A stretch of 64,000 nt of DNA from Thermoanaerobaculum sp. (lineage in GTDB: Bacteria; Acidobacteriota; Thermoanaerobaculia; Multivoradales; UBA5704). Positions within the stretch are counted from its first letter, which is position 1. Every line of letters begins with the position of its first letter. The stretch lies in the NCBI GenBank assembly GCA_021154885.1, contig JAJKHS010000082.1, forward strand, positions 1 through 64,000, written 5' to 3'. The notes under the pieces were generated by a model. The model searched no databases and had not been told where the DNA came from. It was given only the letters and a program-made list of their open reading frames with translations. The position numbers were made by a program, and so were the translations under genes. Positions 17,504 to 24,665 of this stretch are shown here, in pieces.

Positions 17504-18376
17504 ATGGCTCCTTCCCCTCAGGGCCCGCTCCGCGTCGCGAGCATCGTCGGCCACCGCCAGGTGGAGATGGCCGTCCTCTGTCTCGGCAGCCTCCTGCGCC
17601 ACTCCGCGGAGGAGCTGGCGCTGCGGCTCCACGACGACGGCTCCCTCACGGCGGCGGACCGGGAGCGCCTCGCCGCCGAGCTGCGCGGCCCGGAGGTCGT
17701 CTCCCGCGCCGAGGCCGACGAGCAGACGGCGGACTTCCTCGCCCGCCACCCGGCCCTGCGCGCTTTCCGGCGCGGCAACGTCATGGCCCTGAAGCTGATC
17801 GACGCCATGCTCTTCGCCGGCGACGAGCTGGCCTACTGCGACAGCGACGTCCTCTTCCTGCGGCCCTTCTCCGGTCTCTACCCGCTGCGCGAGACGGCGG
17901 CGGGCGCGATGTTCATGAGCGACCGCCAGAACGCCTACTCGATCCGCTCCTGGCACCTGCTGCGCTACCCCGGCCTGCGCCTGCCCTGGCGGCTGAACGC
18001 CGGCATCACGGCCTTCCGGGCCGCGGGCTTCGACCTCGACCTGCTGGAGTGGTACGTGTCGCGGCCGGAGCTGCAGTTCGCGCCGGTATGGATGGAGCAG
18101 ACCGCCTGGGGCCTGCTCGCCGGACGGGTGGGGTGCCGCCTGCTCGATCCGGACCAGGTCGCCATCCCCGTTCCCGGAGAGCCGGCGCCGGCGGGGATCG
18201 TGGCCCTCCACTTCGTCTCGCCGGTGCGCTCGCTCCTCGCCGGATACGCCGTCCCGTCCGCGAGCGAAGCCCGGCAGCCGGTGGCGCTGCGCAGCGCGCC
18301 GGCCCGGCGCTGCCGCGCCGTCGATCTGGCCGTCACCGAGGCCCGGCGCTGGCTCGCCCGGCGCGTGTCGGGTTGA
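17504..18376 (+). CDS. Glycosyltransferase-like protein (GT-A fold, DxD)
   Basis: A 290-residue protein with V-A-S-I-V-G-H at the N-terminus and a Y-C-D-S-D-V-L-F segment near residue 118 that matches the metal-binding DxD site of GT-A fold glycosyltransferases. It also has W-R-L-N-A-G-I-T-A-F and E-Q-T-A-W segments, as in GT8-like nucleotide-diphospho-sugar transferases. It is the only plus-strand gene between two minus-strand polysaccharide operons. The promoter-like TACAAT at 17489-17494 ends 9 bp before the ATG, so the mRNA may be leaderless. The acceptor is unknown. A degenerate repeat array follows it. Confidence 0.6.
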   Translation: MAPSPQGPLRVASIVGHRQVEMAVLCLGSLLRHSAEELALRLHDDGSLTAADRERLAAELRGPEVVSRAEADEQTADFLARHPALRAFRRGNVMALKLIDAMLFAGDELAYCDSDVLFLRPFSGLYPLRETAAGAMFMSDRQNAYSIRSWHLLRYPGLRLPWRLNAGITAFRAAGFDLDLLEWYVSRPELQFAPVWMEQTAWGLLAGRVGCRLLDPDQVAIPVPGEPAPAGIVALHFVSPVRSLLAGYAVPSASEARQPVALRSAPARRCRAVDLAVTEARRWLARRVSG

Positions 18377-18439
18377 ATCGGCTGCGGGAGCGGGGCATCG
18401 GTTGCGCGGCCGGAAAATCCAAGGCTTTGAATCGCCGGG

Positions 18440-18705
18440 CCGAAATTTGCCGGGCGCGGCGGAAATTTGCTCGGCGCAACCGGTGATCTGACTATTTCCG
18501 CGGGAATTTGCTCAGCGCAACCGGTGATCTGACTATTTCTGTGGAGATCTGCTCAAATCCCCGGCGATTTGACTTTTTCAGGGGAAATTTGCTCGGCGCA
18601 GCCGGTGATCTGGTCAAATCTCCGCCGATCTGAGTATTTCGGCCGGGATTTGCTCAAATCTCCGGGGATCTGACTTTTTCAGGCGCGATTTGGTCAAAAA
18701 ATCCA
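18440..18705. repeat. 20-21 bp phased tandem repeat array, about 13 copies
   Basis: The 355-bp gap between two convergent genes holds no ORF of note. Instead, the core ATTTG or ATCTG recurs at 18445, 18465, 18486, 18506, 18527, 18547, 18567, 18587, 18608, 18628, 18648, 18668 and 18688, always 20 or 21 bp apart. The surrounding unit is roughly CCGGNGATYTG followed by a C/T-rich half (CTCAAATCTCC, ACTTTTTCAGG or CTCGGCGCAAC). The region is clearly more AT-rich than its neighbours. Units are degenerate and there are no unique spacers, so it is not a CRISPR. Confidence 0.85.
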
Positions 18706-18731
18706 ATGCGCTGGATGGGCAGAAGAAAATT

Positions 18732-19871
18732 TCACGAGGACTTTGGCGGCACGAGGACGGTGTGGCCGATGCGCAGCTTCAGAGTGTGCCCTGCGGGGAC
18801 CGACTGGAGGATCACCGCGCCCGAGGCGATCTGAACGTCGTCTCCGATCTTGAGGTAAGGCTCGATGAAGATGCCGGTTCCCATTCGCACGCGGCTGCCG
18901 ATCTCGACACAGCCGGAAGCCACGCACGAGGGGCCGGTAGAGATGTCTGAGCCCAGGACGCAGTGATGGTCGAAGGAGTTGTAGGCCGACAGGAAGTTAT
19001 TGTCGCCGACGACCGCGCCGACTCCCAAGTGGCAGAAGGCACAGATCACGTTGCCCATTCCAAGGCGAACGTCCGCCCCGATCTTCGCCGTGCGGTCGAT
19101 GGCGTTGGTCATCGGCACGCCGAGGTCCCGGCACAGCTCCCGAAACATCTTGCGGACGCGGATCGAAGTGCTGATCGAGACGATGCCGGCGTCGATCTCT
19201 CCATCCCGATAGAGCCCCGCGATGCGCTCCCGGCCGCCGACGACGGGCACGCCGCCTACGTCCCTGCCCCACAGCTCCCGATTGTCGTCGAGGATGGCGA
19301 CGGCCCGGCGGGCGGGATTGCCGCCGAGGATGTCCAGCACCTGGGTCGCGCCGAGGCCGCCGCCCAGGACGAGGATCCGCTCGACGCCCTGGCCGGCAGG
19401 AAGCGGGGAGAGTGCAGGGGCCGGATCGACAGGGGCGGTCCGCCGGATCGCCGCCTCGACGTCCTGCGTGGTGATCAGGCCGGTCTTGGCCAGGGCCGCC
19501 AGGTCCACTCCGTGCCGCGTCGCCAGCTCGCGGGCCTTGCGACTGGCCCGCGGGCCCCTCGTCGCACCTTTCGCCGCCATTTCCAGCGCTTGCTGCCGCT
19601 CGTGCTCGAGGCGTTCTCTGAACTCCTCGAGGGACACGCGATCGGGAAAGAGGTAGGCCACCGTGCCGCCCATCGGGACCTCCTCCCCCTCGCGGGCGGC
19701 GCGTAGCAGCAGGCCCTCTCCCCCGGCGGGCACGTCGAGGACCGCCTTGCTCGTCTCCACCTCGACCACGAGGTCGTCGGGCCGCACGAGGGCGCCGTCT
19801 GCGGAGAGCCAGCGAACGATCGTGCAGGTCTCGCTGTTCACGTCGGCCGTCGGGACGATCACCGGCCTCAT
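18732..19871 (-). CDS. Lipoyl domain / E1-E3-binding domain / PglD-type acyltransferase fusion
   Basis: A 379-residue fusion not matching any standard E2. Residues about 3-76 are a lipoyl domain with E-T-S-K-A, where K42 is the expected lipoylation site. Residues about 107-143 match the peripheral subunit-binding domain (R-A-S-R-K-A-R-E-L-A-T-R-H-G-V-D-L). From residue 164 a PglD/NeuD N-domain (R-I-L-V-L-G-G-G-L-G-A) leads into a left-handed beta-helix (about 256-365), with D-H-H-C placing the PglD catalytic His at H302. The normal E2 catalytic domain (HxxxDG) is absent. Upstream E1beta overlaps by ATGA and E1alpha precedes that. Inference: the acyl group made by E1 is loaded on K42-lipoamide and passed straight to an amino-sugar nucleotide. 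E3 must come from elsewhere. Confidence 0.85.
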   Translation of the reverse strand: MRPVIVPTADVNSETCTIVRWLSADGALVRPDDLVVEVETSKAVLDVPAGGEGLLLRAAREGEEVPMGGTVAYLFPDRVSLEEFRERLEHERQQALEMAAKGATRGPRASRKARELATRHGVDLAALAKTGLITTQDVEAAIRRTAPVDPAPALSPLPAGQGVERILVLGGGLGATQVLDILGGNPARRAVAILDDNRELWGRDVGGVPVVGGRERIAGLYRDGEIDAGIVSISTSIRVRKMFRELCRDLGVPMTNAIDRTAKIGADVRLGMGNVICAFCHLGVGAVVGDNNFLSAYNSFDHHCVLGSDISTGPSCVASGCVEIGSRVRMGTGIFIEPYLKIGDDVQIASGAVILQSVPAGHTLKLRIGHTVLVPPKSS

Positions 19872-20896
19872 CTCGCGGCCTCCCGGATCGCCTGCGCAAT
19901 CGCCTCTGCACCGGGAATCCTTTGCTGCTCCAGGTGCCGCGCGGCCGGAATCACGTCGCGGGCGCTGGCCACCGACTCGACGGGCCGGCGGAGCGAGCCG
20001 AAGAAGCGGCGGGACACCTGCGCCGCGACCTCGCTGCCCCAGCCCCAGCCTGCCGTGCCCTCCTCGACGGTCACCAGGCTACGGGTCACGGCAACGCTCC
20101 TCTCGAGGGGACCCCAGTCGACCGGGGCGATCTGGGCGGGCACCAAGATCTCGGCGAAGATCTCTTCCTCGATCGCCAGGTCCCAGGCCGCGTTTGCCGC
20201 CTGGACGGCCCCATAGCCGTAGGCGAACACGGTAACCGTACACTCGCGGCGCGGGACCGCGGAGATCGTCACCGTCGGCAGGCCGCATTCGCCCGAGTCC
20301 AGGCCGAAGAGGAGCTCCGGAGAATCGTCTCCGCCGGCGTCGACCATGGACAGGGGATAGAGCAGCTTGTGTTCGACGTAGAGGACGGGTTCGCTCTGGG
20401 AGAGCAGTTGAGAGAACACCGTCAGAGGGTCGAGATAGAGGGAAGCCGCGACCACCCTCAGGTGCGGAATGCCGAGAAAGTGCTTCTCCAGAGACTGGCT
20501 GTGCGTAGGGCCGTATCCCCGCCCGCCGCCGGCGGGTGTGCGAAGAATGACGGGGCACTCCACCTGGTGGTCGTACATGGCACCGTACTTGGCGATGTGG
20601 TTGAGGACCTGGTCGAAGCAGAGCGTGGTGAAATCACAGAACATCACCTCGACGATGGGCCGGAATCCCTCCAGGGCAAGACCGGCGGCGATGCCTGTGA
20701 TCGCCGCCTCGCTGACCGGTGTGGTGCGCACCCGGTCAGGAAAGTCGGTGCTCAGGCCCCGGGTGACCTTGAAGGCGCCGCCGTAGGGATCGGCGATGTC
20801 TTCGCCGAGGAGGATGACGCGCGGGTCCCTCTCCAGGAGAGCTCGGAGTGTGTTCCCGAGAGCCCGGGAGAAGATCAAGCCGCCCTCCGCAGGCAT
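19868..20896 (-). CDS. 2-oxo-acid dehydrogenase E1 component, beta subunit
   Basis: A 342-residue transketolase-like subunit. G-E-D-I-A-D-P-Y-G-G-A-F-K-V-T near residues 31-45 and P-V-S-E-A-A-I-T-G at 60-68 (E63 is the Glu that activates ThDP) are typical of pyruvate, acetoin and branched-chain E1beta. A C-terminal transketolase domain with V-T-V-E-E-G-T-A-G-W-G follows. It forms an alpha2beta2 enzyme with the upstream gene, whose stop it overlaps by 22 bp, and overlaps the lipoyl-acyltransferase start by 4 bp. The whole unit lies inside a polysaccharide operon, not with lpd or a normal E2, so a biosynthetic rather than catabolic role is likely. The substrate cannot be told from sequence. Confidence 0.88.
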   Translation of the reverse strand: MPAEGGLIFSRALGNTLRALLERDPRVILLGEDIADPYGGAFKVTRGLSTDFPDRVRTTPVSEAAITGIAAGLALEGFRPIVEVMFCDFTTLCFDQVLNHIAKYGAMYDHQVECPVILRTPAGGGRGYGPTHSQSLEKHFLGIPHLRVVAASLYLDPLTVFSQLLSQSEPVLYVEHKLLYPLSMVDAGGDDSPELLFGLDSGECGLPTVTISAVPRRECTVTVFAYGYGAVQAANAAWDLAIEEEIFAEILVPAQIAPVDWGPLERSVAVTRSLVTVEEGTAGWGWGSEVAAQVSRRFFGSLRRPVESVASARDVIPAARHLEQQRIPGAEAIAQAIREAAR

Positions 20897-21828
20897 TCGA
20901 CGAGCGATCCAATTCCTTGTCTCACCTCGGACTCGATCTCTCCCCGGCGCTGGCCGTCGAGCCGGACCCCGTGGACGCGCAGCGGGTCGAGCAGCCAGCG
21001 GCTCTCCACCTCTGCCAGTGGCCGGTTGTCGTCGCTTTTCGAGTGATGGCAGAGGCGGTAGGTCTGGATGACCAGGGCCCTGGGCGAGCCCGCGTGGCGG
21101 ACCGCAGCGATCTCTTCGCCGGCAGTGTGGTCGATCTCCAGGACGTCGGTCGTATCGATCTCCCGGGTAGGGATGCCGAAAGCTTCGAAACGCTCCCGCA
21201 GCCCGCCCGCCATGTTGAGGCGTTTCGGGGTGCTCTGCGACCAGGCATTGTCCTCACAGACGACGAAAAGCGGCAGCCGCCAGAGGCTCGCGATGTTGAG
21301 GGTCTCATAGACCACGCCCTCACCGAGGGTACCATCGCCGATGAAGGCGACGCTCAGGTGTCCTGTGCCGCGGAGTTGCTGGGCGAGAGCTATTCCCGCC
21401 GCCGCCGGCATGGTACCGCCCAGGACGCCGTTGGATTTGAATCCCGGCGCACAGAGATGCTGACTCCCGCCCACCCCGCCGCAGACACCGTCACTGCGGC
21501 CTGTCATCTCAGCCAGCAGTCCCGCGGCGTCCCCGGTGTGGGCCAGGTAATGGCCATGGCATCGGTGGTTGCTGAAGACGTGATCGCCGGGAGTGAGGTG
21601 CTCGGCGATGCCGACACAGTCCGCTTCCTGGCCAATGCAGCAGTGGGTCGTGCCGTTGAGCAGGCCCTCCGAGAACAGGTCGAGCACAGCCTCCTCGAAG
21701 CAGCGAAGGAAAAACATCCTCCGGAAGAGGCGCTCGTCGCGCGGCTCCTCGGGCGAGCCGACGAGCCGCAGGTCTGGCGTTCGGTCGATGGCGGGCAACC
21801 GATTACCCCTCCGCGAATCCCCTGCCAT
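20875..21828 (-). CDS. 2-oxo-acid dehydrogenase E1 component, alpha subunit
   Basis: A 317-residue ThDP-dependent decarboxylase subunit. The ThDP signature runs from G-D-G (164-166) to N194 in C-E-D-N. R-C-H-G-H-Y-L-A (about 89-96) and Y-R-L-C-H-H-S-K-S-D-D (the usual YRxxGHSxxD loop) are present. It decarboxylates a 2-oxo acid and, with E1beta, reductively acylates a lipoyl domain; here the only partner in view is the fused lipoyl-PglD protein. The ATG at 21828 overlaps the upstream GT2 by 26 bp. A TTG at 21798, preceded by GGAGGGG, is an equally good start and would shorten the protein by 10 residues. Confidence 0.88.
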   Translation of the reverse strand: MAGDSRRGNRLPAIDRTPDLRLVGSPEEPRDERLFRRMFFLRCFEEAVLDLFSEGLLNGTTHCCIGQEADCVGIAEHLTPGDHVFSNHRCHGHYLAHTGDAAGLLAEMTGRSDGVCGGVGGSQHLCAPGFKSNGVLGGTMPAAAGIALAQQLRGTGHLSVAFIGDGTLGEGVVYETLNIASLWRLPLFVVCEDNAWSQSTPKRLNMAGGLRERFEAFGIPTREIDTTDVLEIDHTAGEEIAAVRHAGSPRALVIQTYRLCHHSKSDDNRPLAEVESRWLLDPLRVHGVRLDGQRRGEIESEVRQGIGSLVECLRRAA

Positions 21829-22531
21829 CGAACCGGGCCACCACCCAGGGTTTGAGCATGTCGTACCAGCCGACGAGGGGTTTGATCTTCGAGTAGCGAT
21901 GGCCCGGCGGGGGGTATCGCATGGTGATCGGGACTTCTTTCCAGCGGATGCTGCGGGCCAGCAGAACTTTGGCGTACAGATAGTACTCGAACCCGTAGCC
22001 GTCCAACCAGGGAGCGTGCCAGGCGAAGCGAGCGCGGCGCAGAAGATCCAGGCGGAAGGCCCGGTAGCCGCAGGTGGCGTCGGTCAGCCGGACGCCGGTC
22101 AGCGCCTGAACGAAACGATTCACCACCGGGATGCTCCGCTCGCGGAAGCGTGGGAGGTTCGGCGAGCTGCCGCCCGAGAGGAAGCGGCTACCGGTGACGT
22201 AATCGGCCTCTCCCTGTAGAATCGGGTCAAGCACCCGATGCATCTCTGTCGGCAGCATCTTGCCGTTTCCGGCCAGCGCTCCAAAAACTTCGTAACCCTG
22301 GGCCAGGGCCCAGTCGATGGCCACGATGAAACCATGGCCGATCCCGCGGTTGCTCGGTACGTCCAGCCAGGGGAACCCGCAGGCATGGATCAACTCCTCG
22401 CTGCCGTCATTGGAGCCGTTGTTGAGGAACAGAAGGGTATCGCAGGGGAGGTCGGTCGCCGCCAGTTCCGTAAGAAGTCCGGGAAGCTCCTGAACCTGAT
22501 TGTAGACCGGGATGAAGAAGAGGCTTTTCAT
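21803..22531 (-). CDS. Glycosyltransferase family 2
   Basis: A 242-residue GT-A enzyme related to dolichyl-phosphate-mannose-synthase-like GT2 proteins. It starts with F-F-I-P-V-Y-N-Q and carries N-N-G-S-N-D-G-S where DDGS is usual. G-A-L-A-G-N-G-K-M stands at the DxD position, followed by Y-V-T-G-S-R-F. The Asp-to-Asn/Gly changes at both donor sites are unusual but match a subgroup with AGNGK-type loops. It lies between the DegT aminotransferase (ATGA overlap) and the E1 genes, so it may transfer the special amino sugar; this is inference. Confidence 0.72.
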   Translation of the reverse strand: MKSLFFIPVYNQVQELPGLLTELAATDLPCDTLLFLNNGSNDGSEELIHACGFPWLDVPSNRGIGHGFIVAIDWALAQGYEVFGALAGNGKMLPTEMHRVLDPILQGEADYVTGSRFLSGGSSPNLPRFRERSIPVVNRFVQALTGVRLTDATCGYRAFRLDLLRRARFAWHAPWLDGYGFEYYLYAKVLLARSIRWKEVPITMRYPPPGHRYSKIKPLVGWYDMLKPWVVARFDGRGFAEG

Positions 22532-23634
22532 AGCGCCTGACGCAGGATCTCCGTCACCCGCTCCTGTTGCGCCGCCGTGATGTGGGGGTCGAGGGGGAGG
22601 GAGAGGATCTCCCGCGCGGCCTTCTCAGCCACCGGGAAGTCCCCCTCGCGGTAGCCGAGGAAGCGCAGGGCGCCGTGCAGATGGAGGGACGTCGGGTAGT
22701 GGATGCCGGCCCCGATCCCCTCGGCGTTGAGCTTCGCGAGCACCTCGTCTCGCCGCGGCACGCGGACGACGTAGAGGTGCCAGACGTGCTCGTTGCCGGC
22801 GAGGGTGCGGGGCGTCTCGACGCCCGGCAGGCCGGCGAGCAGCTCGTCGTAACGGGCGGCGGCCCGGCGCCGCCCGTCGTTCCACGCCTCGAGGCGCCGG
22901 AGCTTGGCCGAGAGGACCACGGCTTGGAGCGTGTCGAGGCGCGAGTTGAAGCCCAGCTCCGGGTGGTGGTATTTCTGCTCGCTGCCCCAGTTGCGCAGCT
23001 TGCGGACGTGGGCGGCGATCTCGTCCGAGGCGGTGAGGACGGCGCCGCCGTCGCCGTAGGCGCCGAGGTTCTTGCCCGGGTAGAAGCTGGTGGCCGCGGC
23101 GTCGCCCAGCGCGCCGCTCGCCCGGCCGTGGCGCCGCGCCCCCTGCGACTGGGCGGCATCCTCCAGCAGGGCGAGGCCGCGCAGGGCGGCGATCTCGCGC
23201 AGCGCCTCCATGTCCGCGATCTGGCCGAAAAGGTGGACGGGGAGGAGGGCCCGCGTGCGCGGCGTGATCCGCGCCTCGATCTGGCCGGGGTCCATGAGGA
23301 AGAACGCGTCGCAGTCCACCGGCACGGGGGTCGCCCCCGCCCGCAGCACGCCGAGGGCGGTGGCGATGAAGGTGTTGGCGGGGACGAGGACCTCGTCCCC
23401 CGGTCCCAGGCCCAGGGCCCGGACGATCAGCTCGATGGCATCGGTGCCGTTGCCCACGCCGAGGCAGTGGGGGACGCCGCAGAAGCGGGCGAACGCCGTC
23501 TCGAACTCGGCGACGGCAGGCCCGAGGATGAACGCCGTCTCCGCGATCACGCGGGCGAAGCCCGCCTCCACCTCGGCCGCGATCTCGGCGTGCTGGGCCT
23601 TGAGGTCCACCAGGGGGATGGGCGCGGGGGTCAT
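22528..23634 (-). CDS. DegT/DnrJ/EryC1 sugar aminotransferase
   Basis: A 368-residue PLP enzyme converting a keto-nucleotide-sugar to an amino sugar, normally with glutamate as donor. Seen: G-N-G-T-D-A-I-E-L near residue 60, H-L-F-G-Q, E-D-A-A-Q-S-Q-G, and S-F-Y-P-G-K-N-L-G-A-Y-G-D-G-G with the Schiff-base Lys. The start at 23634 (M-T-P-A-P-I-P-L-V-D-L-K) is chosen because it overlaps the upstream dehydrogenase stop by 4 bp and gives the usual family N-terminus. The dehydrogenase before it and the acyltransferase after it suggest a WbpB-WbpE-like 3-oxo/3-amino route to an N-acylated amino sugar. Confidence 0.88.
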   Translation of the reverse strand: MTPAPIPLVDLKAQHAEIAAEVEAGFARVIAETAFILGPAVAEFETAFARFCGVPHCLGVGNGTDAIELIVRALGLGPGDEVLVPANTFIATALGVLRAGATPVPVDCDAFFLMDPGQIEARITPRTRALLPVHLFGQIADMEALREIAALRGLALLEDAAQSQGARRHGRASGALGDAAATSFYPGKNLGAYGDGGAVLTASDEIAAHVRKLRNWGSEQKYHHPELGFNSRLDTLQAVVLSAKLRRLEAWNDGRRRAAARYDELLAGLPGVETPRTLAGNEHVWHLYVVRVPRRDEVLAKLNAEGIGAGIHYPTSLHLHGALRFLGYREGDFPVAEKAAREILSLPLDPHITAAQQERVTEILRQAL

Positions 23635-24665
23635 ACCGTCTCCCTCCGGCCGCCGTGGCGCATCGAGCTGTCGATGGCGGCGAGGGCGCGCACGGCGGCA
23701 GCGCCGCTCCAGCCGTCCGAAATCGGCCGCGAGCCGGTGGCGATGCATTCGAGAAAGTGCTCGCATTCCGCCCGCAGCGGCTCGTTGCTGGCTACCTTGG
23801 GGATGACGATGTCGCCGTCCCGGATGCTGGTCCGGAACGATGCGAAAGTGTCGATCAAGCCGGTGGACCTCTGCTCGGTGACCTGTTTGTCGTACAGTCG
23901 AAGGGGCTCTGAAAGGTTCATGTCGTCGAAGGTCAGCATTCCCTTTTCTCCTACTACGGTGATGTCGCGAACCTTTCTTGGACTGAGCCAGGAGACTTGG
24001 AGATGGACCATGACGCCGTTGGGATACCAGAGGTTGGCGAAAATGGCATCCTCGACACCGGTGTTTATCCAGGAGCCCCCTTGAGCGGCGGCGCTCTCGG
24101 GGTTGGCCTGCAGCCAGTAGTTGGCGATGGCGACGTCATGGGCGGCGAGGTCCCAGGCGGCGTTGACGTCCATCCGGATGGGGCCCAGGTTGGTGCGGAC
24201 CATCGACAGATAGAAGAGCCGGCCGAGCCTGACCTCATCCAGATACTGCTTGACCTTCCGGATGGCGGAATTGAAGAGGAACACGTGGCCGACCATGAGG
24301 ACCAACCCCTGCCGGTCCGCCAGGGCGCAGAGCTCCTCGGCATCGGCGACGCGGGTCGCGATGGGTTTTTCGATGAGGGCGTGCTTGCCGGCGCGTAGAG
24401 CCGCAGCGGCAAGATCGTAATGGGTGACGGTCGGGGTCGCGATGACTACAGCTTCGACGGTCGGGTCCGCCAGAGCCGCCCCAGGATGTGCGGCTCTCTG
24501 GATGTCGGGATACCGGCTCCGCACCAGCGCGAGGCGTGACTCATCGCGGTCGATGACCCAGGCCACCTCGCTCGTCTGGTGATTGTGGAAGTTGCGGATC
24601 AGGTTGGGGCCCCAGTGGCCCGCGCCGATCACCGCGATGCGCAGGAGTCTTCCGGGAACGCTCAA
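23631..24665 (-). CDS. Gfo/Idh/MocA nucleotide-sugar dehydrogenase (WlbA/WbpB-like)
   Basis: A 344-residue NAD(P)-dependent oxidoreductase. R-I-A-V-I-G-A-G-H-W-G-P-N-L at the N-terminus is the Rossmann dinucleotide site. L-I-E-K-P-I-A-T gives the EKP catalytic Lys, and D-L-A-A-H-D-V-A-I the DxxxHD motif. Members such as WlbA/WbpB oxidise C3 of UDP-GlcNAcA before amination by a DegT enzyme. The start is TTG at 24665, preceded by GGAGGTCCC; its TTGA overlaps the upstream stop, in keeping with the rest of the operon. Its neighbour supplies the aminotransferase. The exact substrate is inferred. Confidence 0.85.
   Translation of the reverse strand: MSVPGRLLRIAVIGAGHWGPNLIRNFHNHQTSEVAWVIDRDESRLALVRSRYPDIQRAAHPGAALADPTVEAVVIATPTVTHYDLAAAALRAGKHALIEKPIATRVADAEELCALADRQGLVLMVGHVFLFNSAIRKVKQYLDEVRLGRLFYLSMVRTNLGPIRMDVNAAWDLAAHDVAIANYWLQANPESAAAQGGSWINTGVEDAIFANLWYPNGVMVHLQVSWLSPRKVRDITVVGEKGMLTFDDMNLSEPLRLYDKQVTEQRSTGLIDTFASFRTSIRDGDIVIPKVASNEPLRAECEHFLECIATGSRPISDGWSGAAAVRALAAIDSSMRHGGRRETV

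Noticed and set aside
18440-18705. CRISPR array
   Set aside because: The units are only 20-21 bp, degenerate and directly abutting; there are no unique spacers and no cas genes.
18732-19871. Standard dihydrolipoamide acyltransferase (E2)
   Set aside because: The lipoyl and subunit-binding domains fit, but the CoA-dependent catalytic domain with its HxxxDG motif is missing and is replaced by a PglD/NeuD-type beta-helix.
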